Below, piece by piece: positions 51,406-60,822 of a stretch of 64,000 bases of DNA. The stretch lies in contig NZ_CP047984.1 of the NCBI RefSeq assembly GCF_009931655.1, forward strand, positions 434,001 through 498,000, read 5' to 3'. The first letter of the stretch is position 1; the number at the start of each line of letters is the position of its first letter. The notes below the pieces were generated by a model, which worked only from the letters and a program-made list of their open reading frames with translations, was not told the origin of the DNA and searched no databases. This DNA comes from Pontibacter russatus. Lineage in GTDB: Bacteria; Bacteroidota; Bacteroidia; Cytophagales; Hymenobacteraceae. Both the position numbers and the translations under genes were made by a program.

Positions 51406-53334
51406 TCATAGCACCCGCATCTCTATCCGGCGGTTCAGCTGGCGGTTCTCTTCGGAGGAGTTGGGCGCGACGGGCTTGCTTTCGCCGTAGCCCTTGTAGC
51501 TCAGGCGGCTCTTGCCGATGCCGTTGCTGCTGAGGTAATCCACCACGGCTTTGGCTCTTTTCTCGGAGAGCACCTGGTTGTCTTTCTCTGAGCCCACATC
51601 ATCGGTATGGCCCGAAATCTCCATCTTTACAGCCCCGTTCTGCTGCAGAAAGCGGATCAGCTTGTTCAACTCAGTCTTTGAATTGTCTTCGAGCTTATAC
51701 TGGCCCGTGTCGAAAAAGAGGTTGTTCAGCACCACGGCAGCCCCCGCTTTGATGGGCTCCAGGTACACATCCAGCGCCACCGGCGACAGATTTTTCGGCG
51801 AAGTGTAGTCGAAGCTCAGGCTGTTGAGCAGGTAACCGGGCGCACTCACATATAAGGCATATTGCTTCCCCTCGGTCAGCACCACCGTGTATTCGCCGTT
51901 TGTCGCGTCAGAATCCACCTGCTGCACCAGCGAGTCCGTTTCCACATCGTATAGTTGCACCTGCGCGGCCAGCGGCTTTTTGGTGCTTTTGTCGAACACG
52001 CGGCCCTGGGCGTAGGTGCTGTTCACGCTGCTGCGCCACTCGGCGGGCACATCAAAGCGATAGAGCTGGATAGTGGGCGTGCCCGCTTCATTGGACTCTT
52101 GCCTAGAGTAATAGCCGATCTTGTTGTCGGGGGTGATGAAAAGCGAGCCTTCGTCGGCATGCGTGTTGAGTGGGTAGCCCAGGTTTTGCGGCACCGACCA
52201 CTGCTGTTTTCCCTCTTTTGTCGCTTTGAACACATCCAGCCCGCCCAAGCCCAGGTGCCCGTCGCTCACGAAGTAGAGGGTGGAGCCGCTGGCATGGATG
52301 GACGGGGCCATGTCGCGGCCGGTGGAGTTAACGTCTTCCCCCAGGTTCACGGGCCTTCGCCACGAGCCGTCTTCCTGCTGGTACACCACCCATATATCCT
52401 CCTTGCCCACACCCCCTCCGCGCGTGGACGAAAAGTACAGGGTGCGTCCGTCGGCGGAAAGACTTGGCTGTGAGTCCCAGGCGTTTGAGTTCACCATGTT
52501 GCCCATGTTCTTTGGCCTGCTCCACGCATCGCCTGTCCGGAAGGAGATATATAAATCGCAGTCGCCCTGGCTGTCGGGGCGGTTGCAGGAGGTGAACACC
52601 AGCGACCTGCCATCGCCGGAAATGGTGGCGGCCCCTTCGTTGGCGTGCGTGTTGATGGCTTTGGAGATAGGCACGGGTTCCTGCCACTCCCCGTTTACCC
52701 GCTCACTGATGAAGATGTTCTCGTCGTGGTCGGGGCGGGCACTGGCCCGGGCGGTATATATAAAGTAGCGCTGATCGGCGGTAGTGTAGGGGAAATACTG
52801 CAAACCGAAACCGTTCAGGGGAGCGTGCATCCGGATCGGTTCGAAATCCACGGGATGCTGCATGGCCTCCAGGGCATATTCCGCCGTCTTCACCTGTTTC
52901 CTGGACCAGTCGATCAGCTTCGGGTTCTTCGGCCTGGATTTCAGGTACGCTTCATAGTTCGCTTTGGCGGCGGCGTACTCCCCGCGCTCAAACTGCAGGT
53001 CGGCCAGGTCGAAATAGTAGCCGCCATAGGCAGGGGTATAAGGTACCAGTTGCAGCCCTTTCTCCAACAGCTCATAAACAGCAGCCTTGTTGCCCATCAT
53101 CTTCTGCAGGTTGGCGGCCCGTATATAGGCTTCTATAAACTTCGGGTCTTTCTCAATCGCCTCCGACAGCGCCTGCAGCGCCCGTTCAAAGTCCCTGCTG
53201 CGCATATACTCGTCGGCTTTCTCATACAGGCGCTCTGCTTTGGCAGAACTGGTGCTTAATTTCTTGTTTTGTGCTACACTGGCAGTAACGCAGCCGACCG
53301 TCAGGAGCAAGGCTGCAAGCAGGGATTTGTACAT
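51406..53334 (-). CDS. TPR / PD40 propeller / OmpA-like outer membrane-peptidoglycan protein
   Basis: From ATG at 53334 (MYKSLLAALLLTVGC) the protein has 642 residues. A signal peptide (with GC near the end, possibly a lipobox) is followed by TPR repeats (about 30-150), a PD40/WD40-like beta-propeller (about 165-400, repeats such as DGRTLYFSSTRGGGVGKEDIW), a carboxypeptidase-regulatory-like beta domain (about 415-510), and a C-terminal OmpA peptidoglycan-binding domain (SGHTDDVGSEKDN, NRRIEMRVL). In Bacteroidota such proteins are often linked to envelope and gliding/T9SS functions. It starts 7 bases after the queE stop, so the two are co-transcribed. Confidence 0.9.
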   Translation of the reverse strand: MYKSLLAALLLTVGCVTASVAQNKKLSTSSAKAERLYEKADEYMRSRDFERALQALSEAIEKDPKFIEAYIRAANLQKMMGNKAAVYELLEKGLQLVPYTPAYGGYYFDLADLQFERGEYAAAKANYEAYLKSRPKNPKLIDWSRKQVKTAEYALEAMQHPVDFEPIRMHAPLNGFGLQYFPYTTADQRYFIYTARASARPDHDENIFISERVNGEWQEPVPISKAINTHANEGAATISGDGRSLVFTSCNRPDSQGDCDLYISFRTGDAWSRPKNMGNMVNSNAWDSQPSLSADGRTLYFSSTRGGGVGKEDIWVVYQQEDGSWRRPVNLGEDVNSTGRDMAPSIHASGSTLYFVSDGHLGLGGLDVFKATKEGKQQWSVPQNLGYPLNTHADEGSLFITPDNKIGYYSRQESNEAGTPTIQLYRFDVPAEWRSSVNSTYAQGRVFDKSTKKPLAAQVQLYDVETDSLVQQVDSDATNGEYTVVLTEGKQYALYVSAPGYLLNSLSFDYTSPKNLSPVALDVYLEPIKAGAAVVLNNLFFDTGQYKLEDNSKTELNKLIRFLQQNGAVKMEISGHTDDVGSEKDNQVLSEKRAKAVVDYLSSNGIGKSRLSYKGYGESKPVAPNSSEENRQLNRRIEMRVL

Positions 53335-53341
53335 AAGGTAA

Positions 53342-53995
53342 TTAAGGGATATCCATATATTTATGCGCCTGCAACGACACACGCCAATGCGGATGGCGCT
53401 TGACATAGTCTACCAGCAGCGGCATCATTGCGGCAGCTTTGCTCCACTCCGGCTGCAGGTAAAGCCTGCACTTCTCCCCCACCCGCGCGGCGTGCTCCTC
53501 GGCCCACTTCAAGTCGCTTCTGTTAAAGATAATCACTTTCAGCTCATCTGCAAAAGGATAGACAGACGCATCCGGGGCCTTGAACTTTTTCGGCGACAGG
53601 CACACCCAGTCCCATATGCCAGATACAGGATAAGCCCCAGAAGTCTCAATCATGGTCCGGATGCCGCGCTCCTGCAACTGTGCCGTCAGCGGCTGCAGGT
53701 TGTACAGCAGCGGCTCGCCTCCCGTTACAACCACGGTTTTGCCCGGAAAGGCATCGGCCATCTCCACGATGGCCTCCACTTTGGTGAGCGGGTGCAGTTC
53801 CGCATCCCACGACTCCTTCACGTCGCACCAGTGGCAGCCCACATCGCAGCCCCCCAGGCGTATAAAATAAGCGGCTGTGCCCGTGTTGGCACCCTCGCCC
53901 TGTATGGTGTAAAAGGCCTCCATCAGCGGGAGCTCACTGCCATCTTTCGGCACTGTGTGGATGGAGGCTGTTTTGTATGCTTTTGTTACTTCCAA
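53342..53995 (-). CDS. queE: 7-carboxy-7-deazaguanine synthase (radical SAM)
   Basis: A 217-residue QueE. It converts 6-carboxytetrahydropterin to 7-carboxy-7-deazaguanine in the preQ0/queuosine pathway. Motifs are MEAFYTIQGEG, the radical SAM Cys cluster GGCDVGCHWCD (CxxxCxxC), VVTGGEPLL and the C-terminal LQAHKYMDIP. The long open frame has no ATG before the conserved MEAFYTIQGEG; a TTG at 53995 gives the usual N-terminal extension, so a TTG start is likely (the alternative is ATG at 53923). No other queuosine genes are nearby. Confidence 0.95.
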   Translation of the reverse strand: MEVTKAYKTASIHTVPKDGSELPLMEAFYTIQGEGANTGTAAYFIRLGGCDVGCHWCDVKESWDAELHPLTKVEAIVEMADAFPGKTVVVTGGEPLLYNLQPLTAQLQERGIRTMIETSGAYPVSGIWDWVCLSPKKFKAPDASVYPFADELKVIIFNRSDLKWAEEHAARVGEKCRLYLQPEWSKAAAMMPLLVDYVKRHPHWRVSLQAHKYMDIP

Positions 53996-54218
53996 TTTCG
54001 TGTTGCTTCGGCCAGTGCCTGTTATCTATAAAACCTGCGCTGTCGTAAGTCATGTGCGGCGCAGAAAGTGCAATTTAGCTAAAAATGCAACAAGCGCTGC
54101 TACGCATAATGTTCCGGGCTGCCGTTCCCGCAGCTCCTCCGTTTACTCAATTCATAACAAAGTTTACAAAAAATTAGTAATTGAATAAATCAGGTAGTAA
54201 TTTGTCGCTTCGTAAGCA

Positions 54219-54359
54219 ATGGAAAGCGCAAAACACATAGTACAGCACCTGGTTCCTTCTCTGAAAAAAGGGAAGACGGCACCTTTTTTTTCCGCTTCTT
54301 TCATTGCCACCATTATTACCCCTTCCGGGGTGCTGCTATACATATCGTCCCTTCTCTAA
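54219..54359 (+). CDS. candidate leader peptide of the threonine operon
   Basis: A 46-codon frame starts at ATG 54219 and stops 70 bases before the aspartate kinase gene. Its last part reads SFIATIITPSG, with Thr at 31 and 34 and Ile at 29, 32 and 33; the end resembles the TITTGxG style of threonine leaders. The codons lie right before a stem ACCCC/GGGGT (54318-54331), and two further short stems follow (54361-54377 and 54382-54395). Inferred: ribosome stalling at Thr/Ile codons would control the operon. Against it, the Thr/Ile run is short and no stem is followed by a T-run. Confidence 0.5.
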   Translation: MESAKHIVQHLVPSLKKGKTAPFFSASFIATIITPSGVLLYISSLL

Positions 54360-54429
54360 TACCGCGCCACGTGCGGTTTAGGCCTGCTGTAAGGCAATTT
54401 CTCTTGTATCAAGCTTTTATATATTCCTC

Positions 54430-55839
54430 ATGCTGGTTTTAAAATTTGGCGGCACGTCTGTGGCCAACGCGGCGGCCATGCTGCAAATAGCCGCCGTCCT
54501 GAAAGAAAAAAAGTACCCGCGCAACATGGTGGTGGTCGTGTCGGCCATGTCGGGTGTCACGGATATGCTCATCTCCTGTTACCAGAAAGCAGGCAGGCAG
54601 GACAACTCCTATCAGGAGGTGATACAGCAACTGGAGGCAAAGCACATGGAGGCCATAGAGCAGTTGGTGCCCTACAGCTGCCAGATAGAGGTGAAGGGAA
54701 AGATAAAACTGCTGCTGCGCGAGTTGGAGGATATATGCCAGGGGGTGGTGCTGCTCGACGAGCTGAGCGACAGCATCAAAGCCAGGGTAATGTCGTACGG
54801 CGAGTTGCTGTCCTCTTCGATTGTTTCCGTTGCTTTTCACCACCAGGGCCTCGCCAACACCCTGATTGACAGCCGCGACTATATCACCACCGATAGCAAC
54901 TACCTGAATGCCAAGGTAGACCAGCGGAAAACGTACGCCCGCATCAAAGAGCAGATGCCGGATGTAGCGTTGGTGGTGGCACCGGGCTTTATCGCCCGAA
55001 CAGAGGCTGGCAAGACATCGGTACTGGGCCGCGGCGGCTCCGATTACAGTGCTTCCATCTATGCGGCGGCACTGGAGGCGGAGCGGCTGGAGGTGTGGTC
55101 AGATGTAGATGGCATGTATACCGCAGACCCGCGCAAGGTGAAGGCGGCCCGCTCCATCAAGGAACTGAGCTACAAGGAGGCGATGGAGCTGGCCTATTTC
55201 GGGGCCAAAGTGCTTTACCCGCCCACCATCGCGCCGTTGGTGGCTGCCAGCATCCCGCTGATCCTTAAGAACACCTTCAACCCCTCGCACCAAGGCACGC
55301 GCATCACGGCCACGCCTGCCCCGGGGCCGAACATCATCAAGGGGGTTTCCTGCATCGACAACATTACCCTGATTACGCTGAGCGGCAGCGGCATGGTGGG
55401 CGTGCCCGGCATTGCGATGCGCATGTTCAAGGCAGTGGCCACCCGCAACATCAACATCTACTTTATCACGCAGTCGTCGTCGGAGCAGAGCATTACCATC
55501 GCCCTCGCCGACACAGAGGGCCAGGCTGCGTTGGAGGCGCTTTCAGATGAATTTAAATACCATATAACGGAGGGCGAGGTAGACCCCGTGAACCTGGAGC
55601 AGCATATGAGCATTGTGGCCATTGTCGGCAACGGCATGATTCAGCAGCCGGGCATCGCGGGCTCCATGTTCTCCATCCTGGGCGGTCACAACATCAACAT
55701 AAGGGCCATTGCGCAGGGCGCCACCGAACGCAACATCTCGCTGGTGATTCGCGGGGAGGACGCGGTGGCTGCCGTCAACCTGCTGCACGACAGCTTCTTT
55801 CTGGCGAAAACCGATAAATTTGCCGGCTCACTGGCATAA
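54430..55839 (+). CDS. aspartate kinase (monofunctional, ThrA-type)
   Basis: A 469-residue aspartate kinase, the first enzyme of lysine, threonine and methionine synthesis. It has VLKFGGTSVAN at the start, VVVSAMSGVTD, VLGRGGSDYSAS and the VWSDVDGMYTADPR block, then two ACT domains with GVPGIAMRMF and QQPGIAGSMF. It ends at the point where homoserine dehydrogenase begins in fused enzymes. The sequence is closely related to the N-terminal half of the fused thrA product at the end of the same operon. It has no HSDH domain. It is followed 10 bases later by thrB. Confidence 0.95.
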   Translation: MLVLKFGGTSVANAAAMLQIAAVLKEKKYPRNMVVVVSAMSGVTDMLISCYQKAGRQDNSYQEVIQQLEAKHMEAIEQLVPYSCQIEVKGKIKLLLRELEDICQGVVLLDELSDSIKARVMSYGELLSSSIVSVAFHHQGLANTLIDSRDYITTDSNYLNAKVDQRKTYARIKEQMPDVALVVAPGFIARTEAGKTSVLGRGGSDYSASIYAAALEAERLEVWSDVDGMYTADPRKVKAARSIKELSYKEAMELAYFGAKVLYPPTIAPLVAASIPLILKNTFNPSHQGTRITATPAPGPNIIKGVSCIDNITLITLSGSGMVGVPGIAMRMFKAVATRNINIYFITQSSSEQSITIALADTEGQAALEALSDEFKYHITEGEVDPVNLEQHMSIVAIVGNGMIQQPGIAGSMFSILGGHNINIRAIAQGATERNISLVIRGEDAVAAVNLLHDSFFLAKTDKFAGSLA

Positions 55840-55849
55840 GCATATATAA

Positions 55850-56809
55850 ATGGAAGGATCAGAGTATATAAAAGTGTTTGCCCCGGCCACTGTGGCCAAT
55901 GTCTGCTGCGGCTTCGACGTGCTGGGCTTTGCCTTGGACCAGCCCGGCGATGAGGTCTGGGTGCGTAAAAAGGATGCACCAGGCATCACCATTTCCGCCA
56001 TCAGGGGTATCAGCGGGCTTTCACAGAACCCACAGGAGAACGTGGTGGGCGTGGTGGCGCAGAAAATGCTGGCCGACCTGCAGGTGCCGTTCGGCCTGGA
56101 CATGCAGCTGCACAAGGGCATGCCCGTGGGCAGCGGGCTTGGCAGCAGCGCCGCCAGTTCTGCCGCCGCTGCGTACGCCGTAAATGAGCTTTTGGGAAAG
56201 CCTTTCACGACAGAGGAGCTTGTGCCCTATGCCATGGAGGGCGAGCGCATCGCCTCCGGATCGGCCCACGCCGACAACGTGGCGCCGTCCCTTCTGGGGG
56301 GCTTTGTGCTGGTGCGGAGCTACGACCCACTGGATGTGGTGCCGCTGGGCGTGCCGGTGAAGCTATACTGCTCAGTCGTTCATCCGCAGGTAGAACTGAA
56401 AACCTCCCTGGCCCGCAGCATCCTGAAAAAAGACATTCCGCTGCAGAAAGGCATCCGGCAGTGGGGCAACCTGGCCGCCCTGATGGCAGGCCTGCTGAAA
56501 GCGGATTACGGCCTCATCGGGCGCAGCCTGCACGACGAGATATTTGAGCCGGAGCGCGCCTTCCTGATCCCGCTGTTTAAGCAGGCAAAGCAGGCGGCCC
56601 TCGATGCAGGCGCCTTGGGCGCCGGTATTTCAGGTTCAGGTCCTTCTATCTTCGCCTTGTCGGCGACGGAGCAGGTGGCTTCCGAAGTAAAAACAGCCAT
56701 AGAGCAGGTATACCTCTCCAGCGGCATCGACCTGCACGCCTACGTCTCGCAGGTGCCGGAGCAGGGCGCCCGCGTTATTCAACAACCTACTTTACACGCA
56801 CAACAATGA
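55850..56809 (+). CDS. thrB: homoserine kinase
   Basis: A 319-residue GHMP kinase that phosphorylates L-homoserine. The start VFAPATVANVCCGFDVLGFAL and the phosphate-binding loop PVGSGLGSSAASSAAA (about 92-107) are typical of ThrB, as is GAGISGSGPSIFAL near the C-terminus. It overlaps the thrC start by 4 bases (ATGA at 56806-56809), so the two are translationally coupled. Confidence 0.96.
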   Translation: MEGSEYIKVFAPATVANVCCGFDVLGFALDQPGDEVWVRKKDAPGITISAIRGISGLSQNPQENVVGVVAQKMLADLQVPFGLDMQLHKGMPVGSGLGSSAASSAAAAYAVNELLGKPFTTEELVPYAMEGERIASGSAHADNVAPSLLGGFVLVRSYDPLDVVPLGVPVKLYCSVVHPQVELKTSLARSILKKDIPLQKGIRQWGNLAALMAGLLKADYGLIGRSLHDEIFEPERAFLIPLFKQAKQAALDAGALGAGISGSGPSIFALSATEQVASEVKTAIEQVYLSSGIDLHAYVSQVPEQGARVIQQPTLHAQQ

Positions 56810-58128
56810 AATATTACAGCACCAACCGCCAATCGCCTGACATGAGCTTTAAAGAGGCGGTTGTGAAAGGACTGCCCCAAGACAAAGGGCTTTTTTTCCC
56901 GGAGCAGGTTCCTGTACTGCCCCCCTCCTTTTTTGAGGCGCTGCCGGATATGACGCTGCCTGAAATCGCCTTCGAGGTGTTGCAGCCCTATACCGCCCCG
57001 GACATCGCACCGGAAGCGTTAAAACATATATGCGCGGAGGTGTTCACGTTTCCAATTCCGTTGGTTCAAGTGGAAGATACCATCTATAGCCTGGAGCTGT
57101 TTCATGGGCCGACATGTGCTTTCAAGGATGTGGGGGCACGGTTTATGTCGCGCTGTCTGCAGGCTTTTGCCGAGCCGGAGAAGCCGGTAACTGTGCTGGT
57201 GGCCACGTCCGGCGACACGGGCAGCGCCGTGGCCAACGGCTTCCTGGGCGTGGAAAACATCGAAGTGGTGATTCTGTACCCAAAGGGCGGCGTGAGCGAG
57301 ATACAGGAAATGCAGTTCACCACGCTGGGGCAGAACATCCATGCCGTGGCCGTTGAGGGCACTTTTGATGATTGCCAGCACCTGGTGAAGCAGGCTTTCT
57401 CTGACCCGGAACTGGCAAAGGAAATGCAGCTGTCATCAGCCAACTCGATCAACGTGGCGCGCTGGCTGCCGCAGATGGTGTATTACTTCCATGCCTGGGG
57501 GCAGTGGCGTAAGCAACAGCCGCATACCGAGGCCGTGACCTTTGCGGTGCCGAGCGGGAACTTCGGCAATCTGGCGGCCGGGGTGCTGGCCCGGCAGATG
57601 GGTCTGCCGGTAAACTACTTCATCGCGGCCACCAACCTCAACAAAATCGTGCCGGCTTACCTCGAATCGGGGACATATACGCCCGCCCCTTCGGTGGCAA
57701 CCATCGCCAATGCCATGGACGTGGGCAGCCCGAACAACTTCCCGCGCATTCAGGAGACATTCGGCCAGGAATATGAGGCCCTGACACAGGTGATCAAAGG
57801 CTACTGGACGGAGGATGAACCGATTAAAAAGACTATTCAGGAGGTGCAGCAAAACCAGGGCTACCTGCTGGACCCGCACGGCGCTATTGCCTATATGGCC
57901 CTGAAAAAACACCTGCCGGAATTGCAGACTGCGGGTATTTTCCTGGAGACAGCCCACCCTGCCAAGTTCAAGCAAACCATCGATGCCATATTAGACTCGG
58001 ATATTGAACTGCCGGAGCAACTGCAGGCTTTCCTGAACAGGCAGAAGAAAGTGAGCAGCATCCGCAATAACTTTGCAGAACTGGCAACCCTGCTGCAGGA
58101 GCAAAACCGGCTGCACACCGCCTCCTGA
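56806..58128 (+). CDS. thrC: threonine synthase
   Basis: A 440-residue PLP enzyme that converts phosphohomoserine to threonine. It begins MKYYSTNRQSPDMSFKEAV, in the E. coli/yeast-type ThrC layout. The PLP lysine is in TCAFKDVGARFM (about residue 108), with ATSGDTGSAVA as the phosphate loop and VPSGNFGNLAAG downstream. The gene is coupled to thrB by a 4-base overlap. After it comes a 170-base gap with TATATATAA (58162-58170) before thrA. Confidence 0.96.
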   Translation: MKYYSTNRQSPDMSFKEAVVKGLPQDKGLFFPEQVPVLPPSFFEALPDMTLPEIAFEVLQPYTAPDIAPEALKHICAEVFTFPIPLVQVEDTIYSLELFHGPTCAFKDVGARFMSRCLQAFAEPEKPVTVLVATSGDTGSAVANGFLGVENIEVVILYPKGGVSEIQEMQFTTLGQNIHAVAVEGTFDDCQHLVKQAFSDPELAKEMQLSSANSINVARWLPQMVYYFHAWGQWRKQQPHTEAVTFAVPSGNFGNLAAGVLARQMGLPVNYFIAATNLNKIVPAYLESGTYTPAPSVATIANAMDVGSPNNFPRIQETFGQEYEALTQVIKGYWTEDEPIKKTIQEVQQNQGYLLDPHGAIAYMALKKHLPELQTAGIFLETAHPAKFKQTIDAILDSDIELPEQLQAFLNRQKKVSSIRNNFAELATLLQEQNRLHTAS

Positions 58129-58298
58129 CCTGTAGCAGGTACAAAGCCTATCCGGGCAATTTATATATAAGTTTAGATAGACTCTTATATATGCGCCGCT
58201 CCGTTTTACAGACGCAGCAGAAAGGCAAACTTCATTCATCAAAACAAAGCGACAGGCAAAGCAGAAGCCTGCGCCCAGAAATTAGCTCCTATATACAC

Positions 58299-60746
58299 AT
58301 GAAAGTCCTGAAATTCGGGGGAACAACGGTTGGCTCAGTTCAGAATGTTCTCACGCTATTAGATATACTCGCCGAAGAAGCCAAGACAGAGAAACCGATT
58401 GTCGTGGTTTCGGCCATGAGCGGCGTAACGAACCAGCTTTCCAGTCTGGCAGACCATGCCGCTGACGGGAAGGATTTTTCCAGATACCTGCAGGAACTGG
58501 AGGAGCGGCACCTCGCCGTGGCAGATGGACTGATCCAGGAAGAGAACCAGGAATCGGTGACGGCGAAGCTAAAAGCCTGTTTCCGGGAGTTGGAGAGCCT
58601 GCTACACGGGGTAGCATCCCTGCGTGAGCTTACCCCAAAGACCCGGGACATCGTGCTGAGCTATGGCGAGCGCTGCGCCACTTTCCTTATCAGCGAGGTA
58701 GCCCGGCAGCGTTTCCCGGAGGCGCTCTTCGTGGATGCCGCCACGCTCATCAAGACCGACAGCAGCTTCGGCCATGCGCGGGTGCAGGCGGAGGTAACTG
58801 AACTGCTTATCCGCAGCTTCTACAGCGAGCATAAAGACAGCCTGCTTTTCGTGACCGGGTTTATCGCCAGCGACGAGCGAGGACAAATCACGACGCTGGG
58901 CCGTGGCGGAAGCGACTATACCGCCGCCCTGATTGGCTCTGCCCTGAACAGTTCCGAGATTCAGATATGGACCGACGTGAACGGTATGATGACCGCCGAC
59001 CCGAAGATGGTGAAGAAGGCGATTCCGCTGACGGAGCTCTCCTACATCGAAGCGATGGAACTCTCCTACTTCGGGGCCCGGGTGATCTATCCGCCTTCCA
59101 TGACGCCGGCTTTCCTGAAAAGAATCCCCATTATAATCCGGAACATCACGAATCCCGCTTTCCCGGGCACAGCCATCCGGCACGACATTCAGAAGTCAGG
59201 CTCGAACATCAAGGGAATCTCCTCTATCAACGAGACGAGCATCATCAACCTGCAGGGCAGCGGCATGGTGGGCAAGGCGGGCTACAGCGGGCGACTTTTC
59301 TCGCTGCTCTCGCGGGAGCAGATCAATGTCATCCTCATCACGCAGGCCTCCTCTGAGCATAGCATCACGTTTGCCCTGCACCCTGCCGATGCCCCGAAGG
59401 CAAAAAGGCTGATTGAACAGGAGTTTGAGCTGGAACTGCAGGCAGAGAAACTGGAGGCGCCCACCATCGAGCAGGACCTTTCGGTGATGGCCATTGTGGG
59501 CGAGAACATGAAGCAGACGCCAGGCATCGCAGGCAGGCTGTTTCACGCGCTGGGCCGGAACGGCGTCAACGTACGCGCTATTGCACAGGGCTCCTCAGAG
59601 TACAACATATCCGTCATCATCTCGCGCCATGACCTGCCCAAAGCCCTGAACACCGTCCATGATGCGTTCTTTGTAGAACTGAAGAAGACGCTGCACCTGT
59701 TTTGCCTCGGCACCGGAAACATCAGCAGCACCCTCATCCGGCAGTTGCAGGAGCACCAGGGCTTTTTGCAGCAGCACAACGGCATACAGGTGAAGGTGGT
59801 GGGCATCAGCAACTCCCGTAAAATGGTGTTCGATGCCGATGGGCTGCCGCTGGACAACTGGCGGGAGGTACTTGAAACAGCCGGGGAGCCAGCCGACCTG
59901 CAGGAGTTCGTGCAACGCATGAAGCGCATGAACCTGCCCAACTGCATCCTGGCCGATAACACCGCAAGCCCCGCTCCCGTCCGGTTTTACGAGGAGGTTT
60001 TCAGGTCCAACATCTCTATTGTCACCTGCAATAAAATCGGCAACTCCTCTGATTACGCGCAGTACAAAAACTTCAAGGACACGGCCTTCCAACATGGGGT
60101 AGACTTCTATTACGAAACGAATGTGGGGGCGGGCCTGCCGATTGTCCGGACGCTGCGGGACCTGATGATGAGCGGCGACCAGGTGCTGCGCATTGAGGCA
60201 ATCCTCTCCGGCACCATCTCCTTCATTTTCAACAACTTCAAGGGCGATGCCTCTTTTCACGACGTGGTGAAAATGGCGCAGGAGAAAGGATATACTGAGC
60301 CGGACCCGCGCGACGACCTGAGCGGCATGGATTTTATGCGGAAGATGCTGATACTGGCCCGCGATGCCGGTTACGCGCTGGAGGCAAAAGACGTGCAGAT
60401 AGACAACATCCTGCCGCCTTCGTGCCTGCAGGCAGCCTCGGTGCCGGAGTTTTATGCGGAGTTAAAAGCGGCGGAAGCCTACTTCCAGGAACTGAAAGAC
60501 AAGGCCGAAAGCAGCGGGAAAGTCCTGCGTTATATAGGCAAGCTGGACAACGGCAAAGCCACTATTTCGCTGGAAATGGTGGACGAGACCCATCCTTTCT
60601 ACACCCTCTCGGGCAGCGACAACATCATCTCCTTCACCACCGACCGTTACAAAGAGCGCCCCATGGTGGTGAAAGGCCCCGGAGCAGGAGCCGAAGTAAC
60701 TGCCGCCGGCGTGTTTGCCGATATCGTGAACGTGGGCGCACATTAA
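58299..60746 (+). CDS. thrA: bifunctional aspartate kinase/homoserine dehydrogenase I
   Basis: An 815-residue fusion enzyme from ATG at 58299 (MKVLKFGGTTVGS). The aspartate kinase half (about 1-290) has VVVSAMSGVTN and LGRGGSDYTAAL, followed by ACT domains (about 310-460) with MVGKAGYSGRLF and TPGIAGRLF. The homoserine dehydrogenase half (about 465-815) has LFCLGTGNISSTLI as the NAD(P)-binding loop, NKIGNSS, and ETNVGAGLPIV, plus DPRDDLSGMDFMRK with the catalytic Lys. It is last in the order AK-thrB-thrC-thrA and ends 20 bases before a terminator. An upstream start at 58191 is in frame, but the family start is at 58299. Confidence 0.96.
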   Translation: MKVLKFGGTTVGSVQNVLTLLDILAEEAKTEKPIVVVSAMSGVTNQLSSLADHAADGKDFSRYLQELEERHLAVADGLIQEENQESVTAKLKACFRELESLLHGVASLRELTPKTRDIVLSYGERCATFLISEVARQRFPEALFVDAATLIKTDSSFGHARVQAEVTELLIRSFYSEHKDSLLFVTGFIASDERGQITTLGRGGSDYTAALIGSALNSSEIQIWTDVNGMMTADPKMVKKAIPLTELSYIEAMELSYFGARVIYPPSMTPAFLKRIPIIIRNITNPAFPGTAIRHDIQKSGSNIKGISSINETSIINLQGSGMVGKAGYSGRLFSLLSREQINVILITQASSEHSITFALHPADAPKAKRLIEQEFELELQAEKLEAPTIEQDLSVMAIVGENMKQTPGIAGRLFHALGRNGVNVRAIAQGSSEYNISVIISRHDLPKALNTVHDAFFVELKKTLHLFCLGTGNISSTLIRQLQEHQGFLQQHNGIQVKVVGISNSRKMVFDADGLPLDNWREVLETAGEPADLQEFVQRMKRMNLPNCILADNTASPAPVRFYEEVFRSNISIVTCNKIGNSSDYAQYKNFKDTAFQHGVDFYYETNVGAGLPIVRTLRDLMMSGDQVLRIEAILSGTISFIFNNFKGDASFHDVVKMAQEKGYTEPDPRDDLSGMDFMRKMLILARDAGYALEAKDVQIDNILPPSCLQAASVPEFYAELKAAEAYFQELKDKAESSGKVLRYIGKLDNGKATISLEMVDETHPFYTLSGSDNIISFTTDRYKERPMVVKGPGAGAEVTAAGVFADIVNVGAH

Positions 60747-60766
60747 CGCATCAGGCATATATACAG

Positions 60767-60802
60767 AAAGCCCCGTGGTTATATATGGCCACGGGGCTTT
60801 TT
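60767..60802 (+). terminator. terminator of the threonine operon
   Basis: AAAGCCCCGTGG (60767-60778) pairs with CCACGGGGCTTT (60789-60800), followed by TT. The loop is TTATATATGG, another TATATA-centred palindrome. The A-run on the left allows use by folD on the other strand too. Confidence 0.85.
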
Positions 60803-60822
60803 GCTTCACAGCTATATATAAC

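Noticed and set aside
54310..54429. Classic attenuator terminator after the thr leader frame
   Set aside because: The stems seen are short and none is followed by a run of T, so I do not list a terminator; the leader call rests on the peptide only.
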